Source: Acidithiobacillus ferrivorans (lineage in GTDB: Bacteria > Pseudomonadota > Gammaproteobacteria > Acidithiobacillales > Acidithiobacillaceae). Taken from it: a stretch of DNA of 64,000 bases. The position numbers were made by a program, and so were the translations under genes. The stretch spans positions 1 through 64,000 of the forward strand of contig JAAOMR010000081.1 in assembly GCA_018853935.1 (NCBI GenBank), in the 5' to 3' direction. This document shows positions 19,076-27,869 of the stretch, one piece after another; the stretch's first letter is position 1, and every line of letters starts with the position of its first letter. The notes beneath the pieces were generated by a model. The model was given only the letters and a program-made list of their open reading frames with translations, had not been told where the DNA came from and searched no databases.

Positions 19076-19792
19076 ATGTTGAAAATCAAAACAAAGATAA
19101 TTGTGGCACTAAGCATTGCATTGTTAAGTACGACTGCTTTTGCGGCCAACTATAATGCCGGCACCGGTGGCGGTTACAGCTCACTCCAAAGCCCAAGTGG
19201 CACCTACTGGGGCGTGGCGGGAGGAGGAGGTGCCAGCGGACAGTACGGTGGGGGCGCATGTGGCTCCCCAATCGGGGGATATGGTGGATATAATGGTCTA
19301 AATGGCATTAGTTCACCTGCATGCGGGGTGGGGTTAGGTGGTGGCGCTTCCCAACTTGCCGCTGGGACCGGAGGACAAGCCTGCTCTCAAGTCTCAGGTC
19401 CAGGCACCCCCGGTTCTGGAATGAACGGCGGGGCCCCGACGCCGGGCCAGTATGGCAATGGGGGCGGAGGAGGTGGCGGTAGCGGTTTTTATGGCGGCGG
19501 CTCAGGTGGCTCAGGTGGAGACTATGACGGCGGAAGCAGCGGTGGCGGTGGATCAAGTATAATCAACACAAGTGCAACGAGCCCGCAAATTGCCAATGGT
19601 GGTGGAGCAGCAGGCGGAATACAAGGGGCTGCTGCTGAGAATGGATCGAATGGCACTGTCACAATCACGGCCACTTCACAAACAGGCATAACGGCGGCGT
19701 TTGTTCTCGACGTACAAACACAACAGGTTGTACTGGCCAGTTCCATGCCACCATCTTTATCCATGGTACCGAAAAGCATGACCTTTGGTTAA
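19076..19792 (+). CDS. secreted glycine-rich protein, paralogue of the pilin domain
   Basis: About 238 residues with a Sec signal peptide (MLKIKTKIIVALSIALLS...AFA). The remainder is the same glycine-rich module seen in the prepilin at 17299 (GGGYSSL...GGTYWGVAGGGG; GNGGGGGGGSGFYGGGSG). GGAG lies about 7 nt before ATG 19076. It has no pilin helix, so it would be released to the periplasm or surface, or bind the pilus tip. It probably arose by duplication of the glycine-rich module. Confidence 0.82.
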   Translation: MLKIKTKIIVALSIALLSTTAFAANYNAGTGGGYSSLQSPSGTYWGVAGGGGASGQYGGGACGSPIGGYGGYNGLNGISSPACGVGLGGGASQLAAGTGGQACSQVSGPGTPGSGMNGGAPTPGQYGNGGGGGGGSGFYGGGSGGSGGDYDGGSSGGGGSSIINTSATSPQIANGGGAAGGIQGAAAENGSNGTVTITATSQTGITAAFVLDVQTQQVVLASSMPPSLSMVPKSMTFG

Positions 19793-19834
19793 AACAAAGT
19801 ACTCAGCCATCTAGAGTAACAGGAGCGAATATTT

Positions 19835-20560
19835 ATGGCCGCACACAAAATAAAAATTGCTGTTATTGCTTGCTTGTTGTTTAGCCCAACAGCATTTTCC
19901 AACACCCCATTAATCATGTCGCAAACTGCGGCGCATCAATCCACCTATAACCAAGCGCGCGCTGCAGCCCAAGCCGGAGTTTGGGCCATGGATCGTTACG
20001 CCAGTGAGGTCTACTGCGGCAATGGAAGCATGACATGTACCAATGGGAATGTTGCAAATCTAAAAACAATAACTACATCAACTAAAATACCAGCAACGTT
20101 ATTCGCTGGTAAAACATCGTTTTCTGTAGCCATAGAAGGCAATACAACAGCGTCTGGAGGCGATATTACTCTAGTTTCAACAGGTATTGATGGGACAAGT
20201 GTGGTGGCAGCAAAAGCAACGCTGGGATTTTCAAACACAGCGGTAGACACCGTCATTCCTCCAGGCACTTATACTATGGTCGTCCCGAATAACACTGCCA
20301 AATTGGACGTGAATCTACTTGGTGCAGGCGGAGCGGGAAGCTACTGTGCGGTAGGAGGTGCCGGAGCAAAAGTTGCATTTATAGACCAAAATCCAACTGC
20401 AGGAAATTGGACGCTTACTGTAGGTAGCGGCGGGGTAGGCGGCACCGCTAGCCCTGCGGGCCCTGCCACCTGTCCTCCTAATGATGTTGTTTATAGTGCG
20501 GGTGGGACCTATTGCACTTACGGTTGGGGAAACAACGTTGGGGCAGGGGGGCCAGGGTAG
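19835..20560 (+). CDS. secreted PilX-like/glycine-rich chimera, apparently truncated
   Basis: 241 residues. Signal peptide MAAHKIKIAVIACLLFSPTA is followed by QARAAAQAGVWAMDRYASEV and CTNGNVANLKTITT, which resembles the post-helix part of the PilX-like protein at 60266 (KARAVAMAGVNALAQYASQQ, CTTGNVAQVD). A third copy of the glycine-rich module begins at about residue 140 (TYTMVVPNNTAKLDVNLLGA), but the ORF stops after a short Gly stretch, far earlier than in the paralogues. It may be the result of a deletion or frameshift. Confidence 0.75.
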   Translation: MAAHKIKIAVIACLLFSPTAFSNTPLIMSQTAAHQSTYNQARAAAQAGVWAMDRYASEVYCGNGSMTCTNGNVANLKTITTSTKIPATLFAGKTSFSVAIEGNTTASGGDITLVSTGIDGTSVVAAKATLGFSNTAVDTVIPPGTYTMVVPNNTAKLDVNLLGAGGAGSYCAVGGAGAKVAFIDQNPTAGNWTLTVGSGGVGGTASPAGPATCPPNDVVYSAGGTYCTYGWGNNVGAGGPG

Positions 20561-20583
20561 GCAGGGTTTTGAGATCTGCGTAG

Positions 20584-20865
20584 CAGTACAATGGGGTGCT
20601 GCCAGCAAGGACACTGTTGTCGAAGCCGTACGGTTCTGTTTGCATTTGGCGAAACATGGAAGCACAGAGACTTTCACAACGTCCTCAGATGACACAGATG
20701 TTGCCGCACATGGGTTCAAGGAATTCAGCAGTCGCAGCAGTTGGTGGAAAAGACGATTGTATTCATTGGTCTGGCGAGGTAACAACCAGTCAACTCGCTC
20801 AATTCCATCAAGCTGCACGGTTCCCCACTCCACTCTTTTCAAAAATATTAGAAACGTTAAAGTAG
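20584..20865 (+). other. open frame after the truncated glycine-rich gene, doubtful gene or gene remnant
   Basis: Between 20561 and 21066 no convincing complete gene is visible. One frame is open from 20584 to a TAG at 20863-20865 (GTG at 20596 the first possible start). Its C-terminal part, GGKDDCIHWSGEVTTSQLAQ then FHQAARFPTPLFSKILETLK, reads like real protein but there is no ribosome site. It may be the tail of a gene whose front was lost by the deletion that shortened the preceding gene. The stretch 20866-21066 holds nothing I can name. Confidence 0.3.
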
Positions 20866-21066
20866 TGCAATACCTTTGCGCGATATCTTCTCCTGCTAAC
20901 CATCACCACCAATCATTCCTCCTAAGAAATCACGCTGGCGATCTACGTGCGCCTGCAAAGAGAAATTAAATCTAAAAAAATTAGGCTCCTCTGCCATATC
21001 ATATATCATCAGTCTTAAGCATGGACTCAACCAGCTTTCTTTGACTACGCACTGGAGGATGATACA

Positions 21067-21324
21067 TTGAGTGTGATTGGTAGACTATTCTGCTCGGACT
21101 TTCTTGAGCGGTATTTGCGCAGCAAAACATCAAGCTACTTCTTTTCTGTACAACGCACAGGAACCGCGATTGAGACTAAAAGCACACCTGATGGCTTATA
21201 CCCTGAGAAGGCCCCACTTGTAGTGTCAAGTTTCGTGCACACTCCTCACCGCAGAAAGCCAAAAACAGAGCGTGATGCGTACCTAGCTGAGTGTTTGCAT
21301 CCATATTTTCGGGATAAATCGTGA
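21067..21324 (+). CDS. small hypothetical protein
   Basis: 85 residues from a TTG start with GGAGG 7 nt upstream, which decides the start. It is basic, has one Cys pair near the ends and no recognisable domain. It marks the passage from the pilus locus to the accessory genes. Confidence 0.5.
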   Translation: MSVIGRLFCSDFLERYLRSKTSSYFFSVQRTGTAIETKSTPDGLYPEKAPLVVSSFVHTPHRRKPKTERDAYLAECLHPYFRDKS

Positions 21325-21382
21325 GCAGCGAACACAAAAACATGCTGCGCTAGGAAAAAACTACAAACATAGGCATCTCAAA

Positions 21383-21595
21383 ATGAAGAAAAAACTGTAT
21401 AATGGGGTACTCAACCAATCCATAAATGAGGCATTGATTCTTGCTATCGAGCGAAACGACATTGAAAGAGTAAAGTTATTTGGCCGGATAGCTATTTGCA
21501 TCAACGAAAAGACGAAGAATGCCGCACAAGCTGCTGGTGCGGCCTATTTTCTACATATCAAAGAAAAGCCTATGTGTGGCACAACGAGCGAATAG
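21383..21595 (+). CDS. small hypothetical protein
   Basis: 70 residues, helical and charged (EALILAIERNDIERVKLFGR), no recognised family. The leader of the gene is AT-rich and the ribosome site is weak. Confidence 0.5.
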   Translation: MKKKLYNGVLNQSINEALILAIERNDIERVKLFGRIAICINEKTKNAAQAAGAAYFLHIKEKPMCGTTSE

Positions 21596-21651
21596 TTGCC
21601 TTCTAGCACGCAATAACATATTTATAACAACGAAAAACGAGACTGAAGCAA

Positions 21652-21900
21652 ATGTGGGTTAATGCATTAGGGTGGATTGGAGCAACATTGGGTGTCACCG
21701 GAAACTTCGCGCTGGCAGCGCGACACCCAAGGATCAGTGTTTTGCATGTTCTCTATGTTTTTCTATTGGCAAACACTGTTTTGTTGTTATATGCGGTGCT
21801 TATTCGCGCTTTTCCCGTCGTTGCTGAACAAGCCATATTCGCTGCCACCAATGTTTTCGGCGTATGGCGACACACGCCAGCACGCAAGCAAGGAGCCTGA
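21652..21900 (+). CDS. small membrane protein
   Basis: 82 residues with three hydrophobic segments (WIGATLGVTGNFALA, VLYVFLLANTVLLLYAVLI, a weaker AEQAIFAATNVFGVW). A GN/R-x-P turn between helices recalls small phage-encoded membrane proteins. Function unknown. Confidence 0.6.
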   Translation: MWVNALGWIGATLGVTGNFALAARHPRISVLHVLYVFLLANTVLLLYAVLIRAFPVVAEQAIFAATNVFGVWRHTPARKQGA

Positions 21901-21951
21901 TCAATTGATTCGAACAATGGGAACAGCAAACAGCATTGACAAGGAAGCCTT

Positions 21952-22638
21952 ATGAGCATGGATTTTTCGGATGTTTACAATGGAGATGGACAGATGTCTG
22001 TGTACACCATACGCGAAGAAAACGGTTGCACGTTTGTCTTTGGTGAGAGCCTGCCACTTCACGTCCTAGCTGCTCTTACGAGTGGGAAATCTGCCAAAGG
22101 CAAGGTCATGGACACACATCTAGCGCAGTTGGCCGGAGCCCTTTATGCCTGGGGAAAACCCCAAGAAGTGGTAGCGGCCACCGAGAAATACACGCCTATT
22201 GCCTTGGCCTGGGTCCAACAAAGAGCCACGCCGGAAATGTGGGCCTTGGGGGATGAAGCAATCCGCTGGCTGGCTATTGGTCAACACGGCATGTCCGCCT
22301 GCAGCATTTTCTGGAAAACCACGGGCGTTAAGCCGGACCTGATACGATCGTTGAAATCGATGGACGACACGCGGTTCCCGCTGGACCCCAACGACCTGGG
22401 CCGGTGTCGCCTGCTGCTGGAACAGGTGCCGTATGTTGCGGAAAGGTTTGAGTCAGTCATGGTGCAGGAGGGTCTGGTGTGGGCCGCTTTGGTGGATTAC
22501 TGGACATTATTGTGCACGACAATGGATGCCGAAGTGCCAGAGTGGCGCAATGGCAAGAACACGGCCGGTGCTCTCGGTGGCACAGCCCCAAAAACATGGG
22601 AGATGATGGACGAGGTTATCCGTAGTGAATTACGCTGA
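21952..22638 (+). CDS. hypothetical protein
   Basis: 228 residues, AAGGA 6-7 nt before the ATG (a second in-frame ATG lies two codons later). Soluble, Trp-rich, largely helical. No motif recognised. It opens a run of coupled genes. Confidence 0.65.
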   Translation: MSMDFSDVYNGDGQMSVYTIREENGCTFVFGESLPLHVLAALTSGKSAKGKVMDTHLAQLAGALYAWGKPQEVVAATEKYTPIALAWVQQRATPEMWALGDEAIRWLAIGQHGMSACSIFWKTTGVKPDLIRSLKSMDDTRFPLDPNDLGRCRLLLEQVPYVAERFESVMVQEGLVWAALVDYWTLLCTTMDAEVPEWRNGKNTAGALGGTAPKTWEMMDEVIRSELR

Positions 22639-22655
22639 TATATGGGATTATTGAG

Positions 22656-22766
22656 ATGCATTACGGCAAGGTGACAACCTCATTTGAAGAGGGGTCGGTA
22701 CCCGTACAGATGATGGATATCCTTACTCGTATTCGGCAGGGTGAATATTACAAGAGGTGCAATTGA
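22656..22766 (+). CDS. 36-residue small protein, coupled upstream of a zinc-ribbon gene
   Basis: ATG 22656 to TGA 22764-22766. The stop overlaps the next ATG (TGATG), which suggests translational coupling and supports a real gene. The sequence is MHYGKVTTSFEEG... with an acidic middle and basic end. No known family. Confidence 0.45.
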   Translation: MHYGKVTTSFEEGSVPVQMMDILTRIRQGEYYKRCN

Positions 22767-23134
22767 TGGAAAGGAAGCGGCGGAAAATGGACGTGGCCAG
22801 CATGTCTTTGGCGACGCATTTATCGCGGAGACGTATGGAAAGCACATTAAAGCTGGCGGAAAAGTTCACAAGCGATCCGGAACGCGAAAACAGATTAAAG
22901 GCGTGCTTGTGCAAGTCGTGCTTCTATGTATCGGCCATCGGCGGGGCCGCAGTGACCCAGGAACCGTGTATGCGTTGCGGGAAAATGCAGACATACGGGA
23001 GCACCAATACAGATGCGTTATGTCTTCCTTGCGCCAAAGAGACAGACCTGTGCAAACATTGTGGGGGCGACCTGGAATTGCGGGTGTGCAGAAAGACATG
23101 GCCTATCACGAACGGAGAGAATGAGAAACAATGA
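22766..23134 (+). CDS. zinc-ribbon protein with four CxxC pairs
   Basis: 122 residues. After a basic helical N-terminus come CKSC, CMRC, CLPC and CKHC, enough for two zinc ribbons. Small proteins of this type are common in phages and plasmids and often bind nucleic acid. The start at 22766 follows from the TGATG overlap. The end overlaps the next gene by ATGA. Confidence 0.75.
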   Translation: MERKRRKMDVASMSLATHLSRRRMESTLKLAEKFTSDPERENRLKACLCKSCFYVSAIGGAAVTQEPCMRCGKMQTYGSTNTDALCLPCAKETDLCKHCGGDLELRVCRKTWPITNGENEKQ

Positions 23135-23784
23135 TCATCGGACTCACCGGCGCCGCCGACAGCGGCAAGGACAGCGTTGCAGACATCCTGATCGCAGAAC
23201 ACGGTTTCCAGCGGATAGCGTTCGCTGACTGCCTATATGAGGAAGTAAGCACAGCATTTAATGTGCCCGTCGAATTCCTCAAGAACCGCGAGACGAAGGA
23301 GAAACGGAGCTTCAGGCTTTCCCTGGGGCACTGCATGGACGGCGATTTCGCTCGCGTGGTACGCGAGATCCGGCATGGCGGGAATCGTCCCATCGGGCAC
23401 TCCGGTATTCCGTATCCACCCCGTCAGATCCTCCAGTGGTGGGGCGATTATCGCAGGGCGCAATGCGAATCGTATCTGATCGACAAAGTGCGCGATAGAT
23501 TGATTACTGCCCCTGGCATGGATTGGGCCATCGTTGGTGTGCGCGCACAGAACGAGGCCGACCTGGTATGGGAGTTCGGCGGGCAACTCGGTTTGGTGCT
23601 CCGGCCCGGCGTCGAACCGGTGGCCAATCACGATTCGGAAGAATTCTGGGAAACCTGCCGTCCGGATATCGTCATCGAGAATGACGGGACGCTGGTAGAC
23701 CTGGCGGGCACCGTCAATGTGATCGTGACCGCGATGGTCGGTGCCTTTATCTGCGGAAATACTAAAAACGGAGCGGCGCAATGA
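23131..23784 (+). CDS. deoxynucleoside monophosphate kinase-like P-loop protein
   Basis: 217 residues. The N-terminus MIIGLTGAADSGKDSVADIL is a Walker A (G..DSGKD) of the phage dNMP kinase / adenylate-kinase superfamily type; HGFQRIAFADCLYEE follows, as in phage dNMP kinases where FAD.LK binds nucleotide. MDWAIVGVRAQNEADLV corresponds to the conserved D..VR..E..... block. It would phosphorylate dNMPs for DNA synthesis. Overlaps both neighbours by ATGA. Confidence 0.82.
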   Translation: MIIGLTGAADSGKDSVADILIAEHGFQRIAFADCLYEEVSTAFNVPVEFLKNRETKEKRSFRLSLGHCMDGDFARVVREIRHGGNRPIGHSGIPYPPRQILQWWGDYRRAQCESYLIDKVRDRLITAPGMDWAIVGVRAQNEADLVWEFGGQLGLVLRPGVEPVANHDSEEFWETCRPDIVIENDGTLVDLAGTVNVIVTAMVGAFICGNTKNGAAQ

Positions 23785-24275
23785 CAAACAAAAAGACAGA
23801 AGGTTTCCTGACGCTGGACAAGCTCCTCGCCGAGGTTGAAGTGCGGGGACGCAAGCAAATGCGAAAGCTGACATCAGACGAGTTTGTCATGTTACGATCT
23901 CTGGACAAGGAGGACTTCCACCCAAGATACGGCGGCGTATTATGGAAGCATAACAAAAAATGGTGCATGATTTGCAGAAATAGCATGGCGAATGAATTTC
24001 ATGACATTATATCACGCGCCATCGATTCGGCAAGCTGTCTAGAGGTTTTGGGGCTGGTCGAAGTGGTTAATACAGTTCGTGGAGAATGTGGCGAATGCTT
24101 TGAGCCATATTTTAAACTAACGAAAAATGGTCGTGCATTTTTAGCACGATGCAACCATAGTGCGGTAGCCATATCGCAACAAACATACTATTCCATTACT
24201 TATCGCAAGCCAAAACATCCATTTCTTTCCAGAGTCATCGAATTTGGGCAGGGTGTTGTAAGGTTTTTAAACTAA
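23781..24275 (+). CDS. hypothetical protein, possible winged-helix fold
   Basis: 164 residues. The stretch CLEVLGLVEVVNTVRG then FEPYFKLTKNGRAFLARC resembles the helix and beta-wing of winged-helix proteins (LxxxGLxE...Y.LT..G). This is only a weak pattern. It overlaps the kinase gene by ATGA, and a 56-bp AT-rich gap follows. Confidence 0.55.
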   Translation: MTNKKTEGFLTLDKLLAEVEVRGRKQMRKLTSDEFVMLRSLDKEDFHPRYGGVLWKHNKKWCMICRNSMANEFHDIISRAIDSASCLEVLGLVEVVNTVRGECGECFEPYFKLTKNGRAFLARCNHSAVAISQQTYYSITYRKPKHPFLSRVIEFGQGVVRFLN

Positions 24276-24331
24276 ACAATATGCACGCCGTTATTTAGAT
24301 GCCATAGCATAAAACATTAAGGAGCAAAAGC

Positions 24332-24526
24332 ATGGAATGCAAAAATAGCCGAAAAACCAAAATACCAACCTATATTGCTTACATATCTGGAAGTGCATTG
24401 TTATTAAGCATTTTTATGGCTGTTACGGCACATGACGAATTTGAAAAAGTTCCTACCACCATATTGCTTGTAATTGGTATGATAGGTCTGCCAGTAAGCA
24501 TGATTATGCATGATTGCCAAAAATAG
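24332..24526 (+). CDS. two-helix small membrane protein
   Basis: 64 residues with two hydrophobic helices (AYISGSALLLSIFMAVTA and ILLVIGMIGLPVSMIM). AAGGAG lies 8 nt before the ATG. Overlaps the next gene by 17 nt. Function unknown. Confidence 0.6.
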   Translation: MECKNSRKTKIPTYIAYISGSALLLSIFMAVTAHDEFEKVPTTILLVIGMIGLPVSMIMHDCQK

Positions 24527-24866
24527 TTTGATACTACTTATTGAATCCACCCGTCTGGACCTATCCGACGAGAAACGGCTACAGGTTGATTTGGCGGCGG
24601 TGTTCACCGGCGCTGGCATCCCGTTCACCCGGGAGATGGTGTTGTCGGCAAGGGATATCCCTGACTTCTTCATTGAGGACGGCACCGCTATCGAATGCAA
24701 GCTGCGCCCCGCCCAGAAGACCGCGGTTTATCGCCAGTTGCAACGCTATGTCAGCCATACGGAGGTCACCAGGATTATCCTTGCCACGAACCTCTCCATG
24801 ACGCTGCCTGCAACCATTAACGGCAAACCGGCTTATATGGCCTCACTCAGCAAAGGATGGCTCTGA
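24510..24866 (+). CDS. PD-(D/E)XK nuclease-like protein
   Basis: 118 residues. IPDFFIEDGTAIECKLRPAQ gives the spaced D...ExK of PD-(D/E)XK nucleases, preceded by a possible helix glutamate and followed by a QL.RY helix and RIILATN strand, as in that fold. It sits directly before the SNF2 helicase with a TGATG overlap; small nuclease plus helicase pairs occur in phage replication modules. Enzymatic role inferred from the motif only. Confidence 0.65.
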   Translation: MIAKNSLILLIESTRLDLSDEKRLQVDLAAVFTGAGIPFTREMVLSARDIPDFFIEDGTAIECKLRPAQKTAVYRQLQRYVSHTEVTRIILATNLSMTLPATINGKPAYMASLSKGWL

Positions 24867-26596
24867 TGGCCACTAGAACCTACGGTGAACTACGCTACAT
24901 CCACGATGGCCATAAGCCGCACTGGCTGATCGAAGGCGTCGAGCCGCACGTCGCCATCCGTCTCAAGCAACTGTTCCCCAAGATACCGAAGCAATCCCCC
25001 GGGCCATTTACGCTACCCGCCGACCTGATAACGGCGGCTGACCTGGAGTGGTTCGTGTTGCGGTACCCGCTGCGTTTGAGTGACGCAGATCTGCACCGGT
25101 TGAGCGCAGACAAGCATGGCTTCGATCAACGCCAGGCACAAATGGAGAGCATTCTTCTGCCAGCGTTTGAACATTCGGCGGCCATCACCGGGTTGAGGGA
25201 TGGGCAGGTACTCCGGCGGTATCAGTCCCAGGCCGTGGAAATCCTCCGGCACAGGAAATCGTTGTTATTGGGGGACGAGGGGGGCTTGGGTAAAACCTAT
25301 GCGGCTGCCGCATTCCTTTGCGCTGAACCGGGTGCGCTACCGGCCGCAGTCGTTTGTGATGCGCACATGCAAATCCAGTGGTTTGAGAAAACCACGGCGT
25401 TTACCCATCTGCGGGTGCATTGCATCCAGAAAACCAAACCCTATTCATTTCCGCCCGCCGACGTGTATGTGTTCCGGATCTCCCAGATCATGGGGTGGGC
25501 GGACATCTTTGCGACGGACTTTTTCAAGACCGTGGTGTATGACGAACCGCAATCGCTTCGCACCGGCACATCGACGGCCAAGGGCGCGGCCGCAAAGGTT
25601 CTTTCGGATCATACCCAATACCACCTGGGACTTACAGCGACTCCGATCTACAACTACGGTGGTGAAATGTGGAGTGTCATGCGTTTCATCGACGAAACGG
25701 TGTTGGGTGATCATGCAGACTTTATGCGCGAATGGACGGATAACCATGGGCGCATTACCAATCCAAAAGCCCTGGGCAGTTATCTGCGCGAACAGCACGC
25801 GCTGATGCGCCGGCTGAAAAGCGATGTTGGACAGGAATTGCCCAGGGTGTCGCGGATTATCGAGTACGTGGACTACGACGAAAAAGCCGTGCGGTCGGTA
25901 GAAGATCTGGCTCGGGCGCTGGCCATTAAAGCGACAACCGGATCCTTCACGGAACGTGGGTCGGCAGTGCGTGAGCTGGACATTATGGTCAGACAGGCCA
26001 CAGGCGTTGCGAAGGCTAAAGCGGTCGCCCAATTCACGCGGTTATTGGTAGAGGCGGGCGAATCGGTGTTGCTGGTAGGCTGGCATCGGGCGGTCTACGA
26101 AATATGGCAGAAAGAACTCAAAGATTTGTCGCCTGCCATGTACACTGGCTCGGAATCCGCATCCCAGAAGAACCGAGAAAAGGATCGCTTTCTGAGCGGC
26201 GAAACATCGGTGCTCATCATGTCATTGCGCTCAGGTGCCGGACTGGACGGTCTGCAGCATAAGTGTTCGGTCGTGGTGTTCGGCGAACTGGACTGGTCCC
26301 CCGGGATCCACCAGCAAGTGATTTGGCGAGTAGACCGGGAAGGCCAGGCTGTGCCGGTGACAGTATTTTTTCTGGTCGTCGAGGATGGTTCTGACGGGCC
26401 GATCATGGAAATCCTGGGACTGAAGGCTAGCGAAGCGCATCAGATCGTCGATCCGTTTACGGGGCCGGAAATGGCTGACCGTGACGAGTCGCGGTTGCAG
26501 TCTTTGGTGCAGCGATATTTGAGTAAAGGTCATTACGAAAGAATAGAAGCAGCGCAAGAAAAAACGCTGCGCCCAAATCTTGACGCGGCTGTATGA
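24866..26596 (+). CDS. SNF2-family (SWI2/SNF2-like) helicase
   Basis: About 576 residues. The start at 24866 is chosen because AAAGGA lies 8 nt upstream. Helicase motif I is GDEGGLGKTYAAAAFL, motif II is YDEPQ (DEAH replaced by DEPQ), motif III is HLGLTATPI; motifs V/VI appear as IMSLRSGAGLDGL and HQQVIWRVDREGQ. All core ATPase residues are present. A ~120-residue N-terminal region precedes the helicase. It probably translocates on duplex DNA in replication or repair of the element. Confidence 0.9.
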   Translation: MATRTYGELRYIHDGHKPHWLIEGVEPHVAIRLKQLFPKIPKQSPGPFTLPADLITAADLEWFVLRYPLRLSDADLHRLSADKHGFDQRQAQMESILLPAFEHSAAITGLRDGQVLRRYQSQAVEILRHRKSLLLGDEGGLGKTYAAAAFLCAEPGALPAAVVCDAHMQIQWFEKTTAFTHLRVHCIQKTKPYSFPPADVYVFRISQIMGWADIFATDFFKTVVYDEPQSLRTGTSTAKGAAAKVLSDHTQYHLGLTATPIYNYGGEMWSVMRFIDETVLGDHADFMREWTDNHGRITNPKALGSYLREQHALMRRLKSDVGQELPRVSRIIEYVDYDEKAVRSVEDLARALAIKATTGSFTERGSAVRELDIMVRQATGVAKAKAVAQFTRLLVEAGESVLLVGWHRAVYEIWQKELKDLSPAMYTGSESASQKNREKDRFLSGETSVLIMSLRSGAGLDGLQHKCSVVVFGELDWSPGIHQQVIWRVDREGQAVPVTVFFLVVEDGSDGPIMEILGLKASEAHQIVDPFTGPEMADRDESRLQSLVQRYLSKGHYERIEAAQEKTLRPNLDAAV

Positions 26597-26614
26597 TTGT
26601 TATATGCTAATCAT
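26580..26614 (+). promoter_or_regulatory. sigma70-like promoter with palindromic operator, site A
   Basis: -35 TTGACG (26580-26585), 17-bp spacer, -10 TATGCT (26603-26608). A palindrome ATGATT (26593-26598), N10, AATCAT (26609-26614) covers the -10. AAAGGAG and the ATG at 26634 follow. One of five sites with the same geometry (see 31316, 40452, 41881, 47798). Confidence 0.85.
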
Positions 26615-26633
26615 ATATTGAAAGGAGACATTC

Positions 26634-26840
26634 ATGAGCGCAGATTTTTACCTGAAAAAACTGGATCAGTTGGTGGGTGGCACGATTACCGGGCTGGTTC
26701 GCAGCGGGGATGATTCGGATAACGGTGAGTTTTTCGGACTGGTTATCACGATGCCGGACGGAACGAAAAAGCAGATGGTGCTGCTGTCGGACGACGAAGG
26801 TAATGCTCCTGGAAGTTTTGAGATTGAGACGCTGGCGTAA
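26634..26840 (+). CDS. small hypothetical protein, first gene behind operator site A
   Basis: 68 residues, acidic, SH3/OB-like beta pattern (GGTITGLVRSGDDSDNGEFF then GLVITMPDGTKKQMVLLSDD). Strong AAAGGAG 8 nt before the ATG. Function unknown. Confidence 0.65.
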   Translation: MSADFYLKKLDQLVGGTITGLVRSGDDSDNGEFFGLVITMPDGTKKQMVLLSDDEGNAPGSFEIETLA

Positions 26841-26855
26841 TTTCAGGAGGAAACG

Positions 26856-27581
26856 ATGGCATCACCAGGCATTGATCGAGAAAACCAGGTACGCGACCAC
26901 AACGAAATGGTGGAGCGCAGCACCCGCCTGGCGATAGCGGCTTGCCGAGCGCGTTACGGTACCCCGGAGATTTTGGGATACGAGTCCATCGACACGATTC
27001 TTGACGCACATCCTGATTTCAATGATGCCAGACGAGTATTGGCTGATCGACGTGAACAGATTGTCGCGCATATACGGAAAATGGAGGAAGTGATGAGCAA
27101 AATTGTTTCGCAAAAGGCACCATTAACATTGAGAGAGAATTGCCCCATGACAACGGATACTTACGATAATCTGATTAACGCGAAATTACTTGGCAACCTT
27201 ATGTGGTACAACGGACCTTTGGTGGCCCTATACCGCGCCGTAGATGGTGATCTGTATATCGTGTCCTGGCAGGACTGCACGGACACCGCGAATATCTGGC
27301 TGTGGCTGTCGATCAACAGGGAACTGGCGATCCTCTACCTGCGTGGAGAGGTTGATCTGCTGGCTTGCATCAAAAAGGCTGAAAAGATGTTCATGGCAAC
27401 CGAGGACCTTGTGAAAAATACGGCCGAGAACGGCTACACCCAATGGAGTATGACATGCTTTGCCAACCTGAAAGAAAATGATCTGCCGGAGCCGGGGTGC
27501 GTGTTAACCGATGTGGCGGAGGGTGAACATTGCGATACGACTGCATTGATCGATCTTTTAGTAGCGGAGCGGACCGCATGA
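26856..27581 (+). CDS. hypothetical protein
   Basis: 241 residues, with AGGAGG before the ATG. The N-terminal half is helical; the C-terminal half is Trp-rich (LYIVSWQDCTDTANIWLWLS). In-frame ATGs near 27093 and 27147 could allow shorter products. No family recognised. Ends in an ATGA overlap with the next gene. Confidence 0.6.
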   Translation: MASPGIDRENQVRDHNEMVERSTRLAIAACRARYGTPEILGYESIDTILDAHPDFNDARRVLADRREQIVAHIRKMEEVMSKIVSQKAPLTLRENCPMTTDTYDNLINAKLLGNLMWYNGPLVALYRAVDGDLYIVSWQDCTDTANIWLWLSINRELAILYLRGEVDLLACIKKAEKMFMATEDLVKNTAENGYTQWSMTCFANLKENDLPEPGCVLTDVAEGEHCDTTALIDLLVAERTA

Positions 27582-27868
27582 AACTATACAAGAGAGACGC
27601 GCAGAACTGTACCGTTCGGGAAGTCGAAGGCGAGCACTATCCAGGCACGGAGTCTGAAGGCGACACCTGTTACCGCAACTCGCATTTTCCGTCGGAAGCG
27701 GAAGCATGGTCATCACTTAAAGCCGAAGTGGAGGCTCGGGTGTCCCTGGCTGGCTGTAATGTGGCTGAAAAGAAGCTGGAACTGCAAAAGGCGCAAGAGA
27801 AGGCTGGTGAGGCGGCCATTGCATTCGAGAGGATGGCAGAGAATATGCGTCTGGCTGCACAAGATTAA
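27578..27868 (+). CDS. hypothetical coiled-coil protein
   Basis: 96 residues from the ATGA-overlap start at 27578. The C-terminal half (VAEKKLELQKAQEKAGEAAI) is a heptad-like coiled coil. Function unknown. Confidence 0.6.
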   Translation: MKLYKRDAQNCTVREVEGEHYPGTESEGDTCYRNSHFPSEAEAWSSLKAEVEARVSLAGCNVAEKKLELQKAQEKAGEAAIAFERMAENMRLAAQD

Positions 27869-27869
27869 A

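Noticed and set aside
21881-22640. Another copy of the palindromic promoter near 22640 (GATATATGGGATTATTGAG)
   Set aside because: No -35 at the right distance and the arms do not form the ATGATT/AATCAT dyad.
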